This document shows, in pieces, positions 1-6,388 of a stretch of DNA of 15,602 bases. The notes below the pieces were generated by a model that was not told the DNA's origin, searched no databases, and saw only the letters and a list, made by a program, of their open reading frames with translations. Location: contig JAZPZY010000056.1 in assembly GCA_045544955.1 (NCBI GenBank), positions 1 to 15,602 on the forward strand, read 5' to 3'. A program made the translations under genes and the position numbers. Source of the stretch: SIG701 sp045544955 (GTDB lineage: Bacteria > Bacillota > Clostridia > Oscillospirales > CAG-272). The first letter of the stretch is position 1, and the number at the start of each line of letters is the position of its first letter.

Positions 1-76
1 GGTGGATTCGGAAGCCCGTGCCTATGCCGTAGGCAGGCAAAAACAGTCCGGCGGACTGTTTTTAGGGCGTGGACTT
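1..76. repeat. Hairpin-rich intergenic repeat, copy 1 (5' part)
   Basis: This block recurs almost letter for letter at 188-263. It contains a 5-bp hairpin (20-34, GCCTA/TAGGC) and a perfect 11-bp hairpin at 39-63 (AAAAACAGTCC, 3-nt loop, GGACTGTTTTT). No convincing protein is encoded: the open frames that cross it run straight through the hairpins and have no ribosome binding site. It is the first half of a composite unit whose second half is at 110-173. The function is unknown; it resembles the dispersed, hairpin-forming intergenic elements of gut Firmicutes. Confidence 0.8.
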
Positions 77-109
77 CAGCCACATCATCGACTTGCACTC
101 GCAAACGAG

Positions 110-176
110 CGTGAAGGCGGGATGCCTGCATCCCGCTATACCAAAAAATCCGATGCTTTGCATCGGATTTTTTATT
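110..176. repeat. Hairpin-rich repeat, copy 1 (3' part with terminator-like stem)
   Basis: This part holds a perfect 9-bp hairpin at 117-136 (GCGGGATGC, CT, GCATCCCGC), followed by a perfect 14-bp terminator-like hairpin at 143-173 (arms 143-156 and 160-173, 3-nt loop, A-run left and T-run right, so usable on both strands). The first hairpin recurs at 297-316. The second recurs unchanged at 1203-1233 on the far side of the next gene. It could end transcription entering from the left of the window. Confidence 0.75.
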
Positions 177-187
177 TCGGTGGGGAA

Positions 188-263
188 GGTGGATTCGGAA
201 GCCCGTGCCTATGCCGTAGGCAGGCAAAAACAGTCCGGCGGACTGTTTTTAGGGCGTGGACTT
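188..263. repeat. Hairpin-rich intergenic repeat, copy 2 (5' part)
   Basis: Direct repeat of 1-76, with the same two hairpins at 207-221 and 226-250. The spacing between the 5' and 3' parts is slightly shorter here than in copy 1: the 5' parts are 187 bp apart and the 3' parts 180 bp apart. The linker between the parts differs in sequence from copy 1, while the hairpin blocks are conserved. Confidence 0.8.
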
Positions 264-289
264 TGGCTGTGTTTGCACATACTAACAAA

Positions 290-356
290 CGTGAAGGCGG
301 GATGCCTGCATCCCGCTATACCAAAAATCCTCGTACGGAAGTACGGGGATTTTTTA
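290..356. repeat. Hairpin-rich repeat, copy 2 (3' part, variant terminator stem)
   Basis: It repeats the 9-bp hairpin of copy 1 (here 297-316). The terminator-like stem has a different core: arms 323-336 and 341-354, 14 bp with one G-U pair, loop GGAA. The A/T flanks and the ATCC/GGAT base are kept while the inner stem changed on both arms together. The position is thus conserved as a structure, not as a sequence. Confidence 0.75.
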
Positions 357-540
357 CTTTTTCACTTTTACCTCTTCCCTCTTCACTTTTCTCTTAAATA
401 CGAGAATTTTGAGAAAGTAATAAGTAAAAGTGAACAGTGAAGAAGTATCATCCGCCAACGGCGGAATATCACACAAATCCCCGTCAGTGCGGATTCAAAC
501 GACCTAAACCACGATACACCTTGTTGGATTCATGGTTTTA
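357..540. other. Non-coding stretch with simple TTCACTTTT motifs and small hairpins
   Basis: No gene is seen. The left part is pyrimidine-rich with repeated TTCACTTTT (361-369, 382-390), whose complement AAAAGTGAA lies at 426-434, so a long weak stem is possible. A 6-bp hairpin lies at 451-465 (TCCGCC, AAC, GGCGGA). Further right, AAACCACGA (506-514) and TCATGGTTT (530-538) form an imperfect inverted repeat flanking the -35 box of the next gene and could be an operator. That last point is inference. Confidence 0.5.
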
Positions 541-549
541 TGCTATAAT
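521..549 (+). promoter_or_regulatory. Promoter of the YdcF-family gene
   Basis: The -10 box TATAAT is at 544-549, preceded by TGC (extended -10). A weak -35 box TTGTTG is at 521-526, with a 17-bp spacer. Transcription would begin near 556, leaving a leader of only about 14 nt that is essentially the ribosome binding site. Confidence 0.7.
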
Positions 550-569
550 AAATCAAAGGCGGTGATTTT

Positions 570-1178
570 TTGCATACGATAAGTAAGAAAAAGTTTTTTC
601 GTTTAATTTCTCTATTTCTGATTTTGTTAATACTATTTTACTTGATATTCACCGCAATCAGCATTGTAAACTACGGTAAAAAAGACGAAAAAGCATATTC
701 TGATGTTGCTATTATTTTAGGTGCCGGAACATCAAACAGTGAGGTTTCACCGGTATATCGCGAAAGGATCAATCACGGAATTTGGCTCTACGAGAATGGT
801 TACGTTAATTTTTTGATAATGACCGGAGGTATTGGCGAAGGCAACAATGTTTCCGATGCATTGATTGCAAAGCAATACGCAATTTCCAAAGCCGTTCCGG
901 AGCAAGCGATTTTTATTGAAGAAACATCCGCAATTACCGAAGAAAATCTCGAAAATGCCAAAGCAATAATGGAGGAGAATTCTTTTAACACGGCAATTAT
1001 CGTCAGCGATCCACTGCATATGAAACGAGCAATGTTAATGGCGGGTGATTATGGTATCGATGCTTGTTCCTCCCCCACTTCAACAACAATGTATAGAAGC
1101 CTCAAAACAAAGATCCCCTTTTTAGCAAGAGAAGAGTTTTTCTATATTGGGTATTCCATTGCAAGGATTTTCAGATAG
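570..1178 (+). CDS. YdcF/SanA/ElyC-family (DUF218) membrane-anchored protein
   Basis: A 202-aa DUF218-family protein. Relatives include SanA, ElyC and YdcF, envelope-linked proteins whose biochemistry is poorly settled; YdcF binds S-adenosylmethionine. One N-terminal membrane helix (about residues 10-33) follows a KKK stretch, so the domain should lie outside the membrane. Family motifs are visible: the first strand and glycine loop AIILGAG (47-53), VYRERI (62-67), the TGG turn (85-87), EETSAITEEN (117-126) and VSDPLHMKRA (145-154). The start is TTG at 570, because an AAAGGCGGTGA ribosome site lies just upstream and no in-frame ATG exists before the conserved core. The gene is clearly more AT-rich than its right-hand neighbours and stands alone between hairpin repeats, which suggests it arrived separately. 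The family is certain; the substrate is unknown. Confidence 0.88.
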   Translation: MHTISKKKFFRLISLFLILLILFYLIFTAISIVNYGKKDEKAYSDVAIILGAGTSNSEVSPVYRERINHGIWLYENGYVNFLIMTGGIGEGNNVSDALIAKQYAISKAVPEQAIFIEETSAITEENLENAKAIMEENSFNTAIIVSDPLHMKRAMLMAGDYGIDACSSPTSTTMYRSLKTKIPFLAREEFFYIGYSIARIFR

Positions 1179-1202
1179 GCATCATAATGGTTCATGACAG
1201 CC

Positions 1203-1236
1203 AAAAAATCCGATGCTTTGCATCGGATTTTTTATT
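1203..1236. terminator. Bidirectional terminator between convergent ydcF-like and araC-like genes
   Basis: A perfect 14-bp stem (1203-1216 with 1220-1233), 3-nt loop, with A-run and T-run flanks that allow it to serve both converging genes. The sequence is identical to the hairpin at 143-173 on the other side of the YdcF-family gene. Confidence 0.85.
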
Positions 1237-1243
1237 TTCCCTT

Positions 1244-2062
1244 TCACTTCACCGTCTCCCTGTATTCGCTGGGGGACAGCCCTGTTTTCTGCTTGAATAT
1301 TTTTGAAAAATTCAGCGGATCAGTGTACCCCACGGAATACGCTATATTCCCCACAGAGAGCGCCCGATCACGGAGAAACTCCTTCGCCCGTTCGATCCGA
1401 TAGCCGGTCACGTATTCCTTCGGCGACAGCCCCAGCTGTCTCTTGAATATGGCAAAAAGATATTTCCGGCTGATCCCCACGTGGGCTGCAACCTGATCCA
1501 CGGTGATCTGTTCCGCATAATGTGCCTTGATATACCGGGAGGCCGTAGTAAAATAAGCGTTTTCTCCTCCGTTTACTTCCTGCCCGCTGGGGATCAGAAG
1601 CGAAAGAAATTCATACAGCCTCGCCGCAAACCGCAGATTGCTTTCCACGTCCGCACTCCGCTCCGCCGGCATATCCCGGAGAAGGGAAAGTACCGTATCC
1701 GGCTTTTTCGGCACGGCAACAGGATGGGCAAGCGTGATCCCCGCCGTGCGGAAGATCTCCTTCACCTCATCTCCTCGAAAGGAAACCCACGTATAGTGCC
1801 ACGGATCCGTTCCGTCCGCCACGTACTTAACCACCGTGCCGGGAAAGATCACGAACGCCTGTCCGCCCGTCACCACGTGCTTCTCCGTTCCGCAGTAAAA
1901 CACGCCCTTACCTGACAGAACATAATGGATCAGATAGTTTTCTCTGACGCCCGCCCCCCAGAAATGATTCGGTACACATTTTTCCTCTCCGTGGCTGATG
2001 GGAAGAAGCCCCTGGTACTTCCCTTTCGGCAGTACGGCCATCTCCATACACTCGTTACGCAC
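1244..2062 (-). CDS. AraC-family transcriptional regulator
   Basis: A 272-aa regulator of the AraC/XylS class. An N-terminal cupin-like ligand-binding domain covers about residues 35-100, and the C-terminal double helix-turn-helix covers 170-270: helix-turn-helix 1 around ITVDQVAAHVGISRKYLF (186-203), and helix-turn-helix 2 around NIAYSVGYTDPLNFSKIF (239-256), ending in the family signature GLSPSEYR. I chose the GTG at 2062 because GGAGG (complement of 2072-2076) lies 9 nt upstream; ATGs at 2047 and 2041 have poorer spacing. The open frame continues upstream antisense to the neighbouring gene, but that part is not protein-like. It is divergent from the GH4 alpha-galactosidase and shares its promoter region, so it probably activates that gene in response to a sugar. 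That regulatory role is inference; the family is certain. Confidence 0.92.
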   Translation of the reverse strand: MRNECMEMAVLPKGKYQGLLPISHGEEKCVPNHFWGAGVRENYLIHYVLSGKGVFYCGTEKHVVTGGQAFVIFPGTVVKYVADGTDPWHYTWVSFRGDEVKEIFRTAGITLAHPVAVPKKPDTVLSLLRDMPAERSADVESNLRFAARLYEFLSLLIPSGQEVNGGENAYFTTASRYIKAHYAEQITVDQVAAHVGISRKYLFAIFKRQLGLSPKEYVTGYRIERAKEFLRDRALSVGNIAYSVGYTDPLNFSKIFKQKTGLSPSEYRETVK

Positions 2063-2098
2063 GGTATCCGTCCTCCGTTTCTTTTTTGCTTTGTAGAC

Positions 2099-2128
2099 AT
2101 TATGCCATAAACAAGGGACAAAAAGCAA
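2099..2128 (-). promoter_or_regulatory. Promoter of the araC-like gene
   Basis: Read on the minus strand: -35 TTGCTT (2123-2128), 18-bp spacer, -10 CATAAT (2099-2104). The -35 box directly abuts that of the divergent melA promoter. An imperfect inverted repeat, TTGCTTTGT (2086-2094) and ACAAAAAGCAA (2118-2128), overlaps this promoter and could be the regulator's site. Confidence 0.55.
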
Positions 2129-2157
2129 TAGACAAACGGAATTTTTTATACTAAAAT
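2129..2157 (+). promoter_or_regulatory. Promoter of the GH4 alpha-galactosidase gene
   Basis: -35 TAGACA (2129-2134), 17-bp spacer, -10 TAAAAT (2152-2157), each with one mismatch to consensus. TAGACA also occurs at 2094-2099. The start point would lie near 2164, just ahead of the AAAGGAG ribosome site at 2174-2180. Confidence 0.65.
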
Positions 2158-2188
2158 AAACGTAACCGAACAAAAAGGAGATGTCTAT

Positions 2189-3514
2189 ATGAAGAAATTT
2201 GCATTTATCGGCGGCGGCAGCTTCGGCTTTACCCGCAAACTGGTGAAGGATCTGCTCACGTTCCCGGCTTTCGCCGATGCGGAGATTGCCCTGATGGACA
2301 TTGATCCGGAGCGGCTTGCCTTCATTAAGGAAGCGTGTGAAAAGATCGTCCGTGCCGGCAAATACCCCGCTAAGATCACCGCCACCACCGACCGTGCGGA
2401 AGCACTGAGAGGTGCCGACGGCGTGCTCTGCACCATTCTTTCCGGCGACGTGGAGGTATGGAAGCACGATATTCTCATTCCGAAAAAATACGGCGTTGAC
2501 ATCAACGTAGGCGACACCCGGGGTCCCGCCGGCATTTTCCGTGCCCTTCGCACCATTCCCGTGATGCTGGACATCTGTGCAGATATTGAAAAATACTGTC
2601 CGAACGCCGTATTCCTCAATTACACCAATCCCATGGCCATGCTCTGCCGTGCCATGCAGGAGAAATTCCCCCATCTGAAGATCACCGGCCTTTGCCACAG
2701 CGTACAGCTGACTGCCGCCATGCTGGCAGAATGGGCGGGAGCCAATCCGGAGGAGATCACCTACACCTGTGCCGGTGTGAATCACCAGGCGTTCTATCTC
2801 CATCTGGACTGGAACGGCACGGATCTGTATCCCATTCTGAAAGAAGCCATGAAGAAACCGGAGATCCTGAACGCCGAGCCGGTACGGAACGATATGTTCC
2901 TCCATCTGGATTACTACGTAACGGAAAGCAGCGGACACAACAGCGAGTACGTTGCCTGGTACCGCAAGCGGGCAGATCTTATTGACAAATACTGCATCCA
3001 CGGCACCAACTGGAATCCCGGTGAGCACGCTTATATTCTGAACGAATACATAGATCAGAAATACACCTGGCGGGACGGCATCAAAAAATTCCTGGACACG
3101 CCGGACGAGGAGGTGGAGCTGACCCGGGGCAACGAGTACGCGGCGTACATCTTCAACGCCATGTTCGGCGACTGTGTCCCCTTCAAATTCAACGGCAACG
3201 TACGGAACTTCCATCTCATTGACAATCTTCCCTACGGCTGCTGCGTAGAGGTACCGGTTCTTGCCAGCAAAAACTCCCTGGAGCCCATTGCCGTAGGTGC
3301 TTTGCCCGAGCAGCTGGCCGTTCTCATCAACACCACCGCACGGTGTGAGGAGCTGGCCGTGCAGGCTGCCCTGGAGGGCGACGCCCGCAAGGTATTCTGG
3401 GCGTGCGCTTTCGATCCCCTTACCTCCGCCGTACTTTCCCTGGAAGAGATCCAGCAGATGGTGAACGAAATGCTTCGTCAAAACAAGGACTACCTGCCCT
3501 GGTACAAGGGATGA
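2189..3514 (+). CDS. melA: Glycoside hydrolase family 4 alpha-galactosidase (MelA type)
   Basis: A 441-aa cytoplasmic GH4 enzyme of normal family length. GH4 enzymes use NAD+ and a divalent metal (usually Mn2+) in a redox-assisted elimination mechanism. Visible features: nucleotide-binding loop IGGGSFGFT (7-15), acidic end of strand 2 with DIDPERL (37-43), GDTRGPAGI (108-116), NYTNPM (144-149), and the metal ligands Cys169 in CHSV (169-172) and His199 in GVNHQ (196-200). Within GH4 the CHSV tetrad marks alpha-galactosidases, as opposed to CHEV, CHGx or CN(V/I)P in other specificities. Start ATG 2189 has AAAGGAG 8 nt upstream. It is divergent from the AraC-type regulator and closed by a strong terminator. 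The lack of a signal peptide implies the galactoside enters intact; no transporter is in the window. Substrate choice rests on one motif, so specificity is likely rather than proven. Confidence 0.88.
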   Translation: MKKFAFIGGGSFGFTRKLVKDLLTFPAFADAEIALMDIDPERLAFIKEACEKIVRAGKYPAKITATTDRAEALRGADGVLCTILSGDVEVWKHDILIPKKYGVDINVGDTRGPAGIFRALRTIPVMLDICADIEKYCPNAVFLNYTNPMAMLCRAMQEKFPHLKITGLCHSVQLTAAMLAEWAGANPEEITYTCAGVNHQAFYLHLDWNGTDLYPILKEAMKKPEILNAEPVRNDMFLHLDYYVTESSGHNSEYVAWYRKRADLIDKYCIHGTNWNPGEHAYILNEYIDQKYTWRDGIKKFLDTPDEEVELTRGNEYAAYIFNAMFGDCVPFKFNGNVRNFHLIDNLPYGCCVEVPVLASKNSLEPIAVGALPEQLAVLINTTARCEELAVQAALEGDARKVFWACAFDPLTSAVLSLEEIQQMVNEMLRQNKDYLPWYKG

Positions 3515-3516
3515 CG

Positions 3517-3550
3517 AAAAGACTGCCGTGCTTTCACACGGCAGTCTTTT
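3517..3550. terminator. Bidirectional terminator between melA and the PHP phosphoesterase gene
   Basis: A perfect 14-bp stem (3517-3530 with 3537-3550), 6-nt loop CTTTCA, A-run on the left and T-run on the right. It sits between two converging genes that end at 3514 (+) and 3555 (-). Confidence 0.93.
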
Positions 3551-3554
3551 TCTA

Positions 3555-4376
3555 TTACAGTTTCATCCCCGTAAATCCCTCGTCCGTGAGGATCATAACC
3601 TCGTCGTAGCCGCAGGCCTTTACCAGCTCCACCGTTTCCTGATACCGCCAGTTTTCCATGGCCCACACGTTATGTGCGTCCGAGGACAAAACGATACTGA
3701 CGCCCAGGTTCTTCAGTTCCTTTATGATATACGGCGCAGGATAGGGCTGTTTTCGCTCGTTATAACTGAGCGTGCCGGAATTCACCTCAAAGATATCGAA
3801 ATCCTTCGCCAGCGCGTGGGCACAGGCCAGTGCCATGTCCCGGTATTCCTTCGCATTCTCATCAAAGAACGGATTCGTATCGCAGTGGCGTGTCACCAGA
3901 TCGAAATGCCCTACGATATCGTAATTACCGTGCTTTTTGAGGTCGGCGAAATCCTCGTAGTATTTTTTGAGAAACGCCGTCATATCCCCGTGGAAATATT
4001 TTTCCAGAAGCTCTGCAAAAACGACCTCGTTCTTGTCAAACTCGAAAATATCCTCTCCCACACGCATAAAGTGGGACGAGCCGATGAGATAATCGTATCC
4101 CTCCGTCACGCAGGTGGAATACATATCGCACTCCAGGCCGCAATAGAGGCGGATCTGCCCTTTGTACTTTTCTTTCAGTGCGGCAATTTCCGCCTTATAC
4201 TGCAGTGCCGGCTCCTCAAGCATGGTGTATTTCGGTGAGAAATACTGGTAAGAGTGGCTGGAAAAGCCAAGCACGCCGTAACCCAGCTCGATAGCCTTTT
4301 TCACCATCTCCTCCGGGGTGGCACCGCCGTCGCAGTAGCGGGTATGGGTATGCAGATTCTGTATCGGTGCAGGCAT
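3555..4376 (-). CDS. PHP-domain histidinol-phosphatase-family phosphoesterase
   Basis: A 273-aa protein of the PHP superfamily, closest in layout to the HisK/HisJ type histidinol-phosphatases, which remove phosphate from L-histidinol phosphate at a multinuclear metal centre. Metal-binding motifs appear in order: HTHTRYCDG (9-17), SSHS (39-42), GLECD (80-84), GSSHF (99-103), DIVGHFDLV (153-161), EVNSGTLSYNERK (197-209) and SSDAH (231-235). All expected His/Asp/Glu ligands are present, so it should be active. The start has AAAGGA about 10 nt upstream. It is the last gene of the minus-strand operon, 36 nt after the second DUF4838 gene, and no his gene is nearby. Its true substrate may therefore be a sugar phosphate or another phosphoester rather than histidinol phosphate; that is inference from context. 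Confidence 0.87.
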   Translation of the reverse strand: MPAPIQNLHTHTRYCDGGATPEEMVKKAIELGYGVLGFSSHSYQYFSPKYTMLEEPALQYKAEIAALKEKYKGQIRLYCGLECDMYSTCVTEGYDYLIGSSHFMRVGEDIFEFDKNEVVFAELLEKYFHGDMTAFLKKYYEDFADLKKHGNYDIVGHFDLVTRHCDTNPFFDENAKEYRDMALACAHALAKDFDIFEVNSGTLSYNERKQPYPAPYIIKELKNLGVSIVLSSDAHNVWAMENWRYQETVELVKACGYDEVMILTDEGFTGMKL

Positions 4377-4412
4377 AGGCCGTTCTTCCTTTTAATCAAT
4401 TATGATCAATCT

Positions 4413-6359
4413 TTAATCAATAATAATACCGCGGGGACTGCGGGTAACGTGCTCCAAAGCACGGCACGCCAGCATATGATCGTAGTAGCGTTCCATTTCC
4501 AGCTCGTATTTACCGAAATTTTCCTTGAAAGCGTTAGCCAGTTCCACCGCTTTGAAATCATGTCCCAGTGCCTTTTCCGTCACGATCTCCGCCCACATTT
4601 CGCAGTATTCCGCATGACGCATGAGCATACGCCAGGATACGGTCTGGGGACGGGTTGGCATATTCAGATGGCTCTGCACCAGCTGACGGAGACGTGCACA
4701 CAGTTCGGGAACCACGGAAAGACGCTGTGCCCTCTCCGGATCGTAGTAGGTGGAGATACGCTCGTCCTTGGAACACTCGCCCTCCATATAAGCAAAATCG
4801 AATACGTCGCTGAGATTCTGCAGGATCGTCACCGCTTTCTCCCAGTCACTGCCGTAGATGTGGGAGAAGTAATCCTTCTTCACCGCTTCAAAATCGCACT
4901 CCCGGTTCATCAGCGTTTCCGCGTAGATATATACGGGGAAAGCGTTGGGGTAAGCGCTTCTCTGGGAGCCGTCCTCCACATAGCCGTGGATGCCCATGAA
5001 TTTGAGGGAGAGCACGTCCTCGTACAGACGGCGGGCAAGGGCCATGCCGCCCACGTCCAAAAACTGATGCCGCCAGAAATGATACTCGTAGGCAAAGGCC
5101 ATGCCGGGAAATTTCTCCTGCCAGCCGCGAAGATAGGCGAGAGTCGCACCGCTGTCGGTAGGACGCTTCCATTTATTGCGTACGTACTCCTGGGTGGGCA
5201 CGGTGGGCGTATTTTCATCGATACTCTGGGTATAGGAGCGGCTGATGGGTGCGTACAAAAGTGCAAACCGGCCGGGATTTTTGAGAGAGATCTTCTGGGG
5301 TGCAAAAATGGTATCCAGATACGCGATAAACACGATACGGGTATCAAGTCCCCGCCCAGTGAGTTCCTCGTCGATCTCGTTCATAATCATCATGTACCAG
5401 TCCGAGGGGATCATCTTCTGACACTGCTCGCATTCGCAGTGGTTGTAGGCACCGTCGGACAGCCACACGTGCAGATAATCAATATTGGCGTGGGTCTCGG
5501 CGTAGTCTGCCACCTCTTTTGCCATGGCGGCACGCACGTCCGCCCGGGACATACACAGATTGGTATAAATGGGCGTTTTCTGGAAGAAATCCCGCTTGCC
5601 GTTCAGCATAGCAAGGATAGACTTCTGCTCCTCGGTGTACATGGAAACGTCGTACTGGTTGTTAAGGCTGTTGGATGCGGGAAAGCCGAAGGGGCGGCAG
5701 GTCCAGCCGTGGCCGATATCGTGAAGCATGAGTCCCCGTTTGGAGATCTCCGCCTCGCACTGCCGCTTCCACTGGAGGATCTGCCTGTCGGACACCGGCT
5801 CGGGGATGCGGTTCTTCTCGTTGAACAGATGGGCGTAGTAGCGGTTATAGTAGCCGTTAGGAATGAACCACTCCAGCATATACACGTTCATTTCCAGTTT
5901 GGCGTAGTAATCCGCACATTCCAGCATACAGGTCTGCGTCTCCGCACCCTCGTTGCAGAAGCCGCGGAAGCGGTGGTCTGCCATTTTATGATACCGCACG
6001 CCCTCGATATCCTTCATGGGAACGTAATCGCCGTCGATACCGGGATAGAGCCAGCGGCATCCGTTCTCCCGGAGGAAACGGTAGACGGCAAACAGCACGC
6101 TCCGGGGATTGGAGCCGGCAAGGATACCGCCCTCGGCAGTGGTATCCACGTGGATCACGTCGTCCAGCACCGGGTCCTCCGCCTCGCTCGGCAAGCCGAA
6201 ATCGGAAAGGAGGCCGAGACGGAATCCGTCCTTTGCCTGCGGATCGTAGAAAATATCGATCTCGCCGCATTCCGGCATCATCATGCGGAGATATTTCTTC
6301 AGCTCCTCCGCCGCAAAATCGATCACGTGATCGGCACGGATTTTTTTGATAGTCAGCAT
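4413..6359 (-). CDS. DUF4838 domain protein, copy A (predicted glycoside-hydrolase-like)
   Basis: A 648-aa protein that I assign to the DUF4838 family, large proteins predicted to have a TIM-barrel glycosidase-like core and an N-terminal domain like that of alpha-glucuronidases and GH20 enzymes. The N-terminal AAEELKKYL (16-24) is typical. The core has the Cys-rich SDGAYNHCECEQC (301-313), common in the family, and EYHFWRH (425-431). No signal peptide or membrane helix is visible, so it is cytoplasmic. The start at 6359 has GGAG 7 nt upstream. It is the second of two tandem paralogues, starting 29 nt after copy B ends, followed 36 nt later by the PHP phosphoesterase. The first 113 residues differ from copy B at only 10 positions, while the rest is far more diverged. 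The catalytic residues and substrate are unknown to me. Confidence 0.8.
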   Translation of the reverse strand: MLTIKKIRADHVIDFAAEELKKYLRMMMPECGEIDIFYDPQAKDGFRLGLLSDFGLPSEAEDPVLDDVIHVDTTAEGGILAGSNPRSVLFAVYRFLRENGCRWLYPGIDGDYVPMKDIEGVRYHKMADHRFRGFCNEGAETQTCMLECADYYAKLEMNVYMLEWFIPNGYYNRYYAHLFNEKNRIPEPVSDRQILQWKRQCEAEISKRGLMLHDIGHGWTCRPFGFPASNSLNNQYDVSMYTEEQKSILAMLNGKRDFFQKTPIYTNLCMSRADVRAAMAKEVADYAETHANIDYLHVWLSDGAYNHCECEQCQKMIPSDWYMMIMNEIDEELTGRGLDTRIVFIAYLDTIFAPQKISLKNPGRFALLYAPISRSYTQSIDENTPTVPTQEYVRNKWKRPTDSGATLAYLRGWQEKFPGMAFAYEYHFWRHQFLDVGGMALARRLYEDVLSLKFMGIHGYVEDGSQRSAYPNAFPVYIYAETLMNRECDFEAVKKDYFSHIYGSDWEKAVTILQNLSDVFDFAYMEGECSKDERISTYYDPERAQRLSVVPELCARLRQLVQSHLNMPTRPQTVSWRMLMRHAEYCEMWAEIVTEKALGHDFKAVELANAFKENFGKYELEMERYYDHMLACRALEHVTRSPRGIIID

Positions 6360-6388
6360 ATGGTTTCTCCGTTTCTTTCGGATAGAAT

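Noticed and set aside
1..356. CRISPR array
   Set aside because: Only two units, with long structured repeats and no short unique spacers; no cas genes are nearby.
2..440. Two overlapping open frames of 131 and 123 residues in the left repeat region
   Set aside because: They translate hairpin repeats, contain the same repeated segment twice and lack ribosome sites.
488..512. tRNA-like GGATTCAAAC segment
   Set aside because: Only a loose T-loop resemblance; no acceptor stem, anticodon arm or CCA can be folded around it.
2063..3481. Upstream extension of the araC frame on the minus strand, giving a 745-residue open frame
   Set aside because: It is wholly antisense to the GH4 gene, has no family-like sequence and spans the divergent promoters; the real start has its own ribosome site at 2072-2076.
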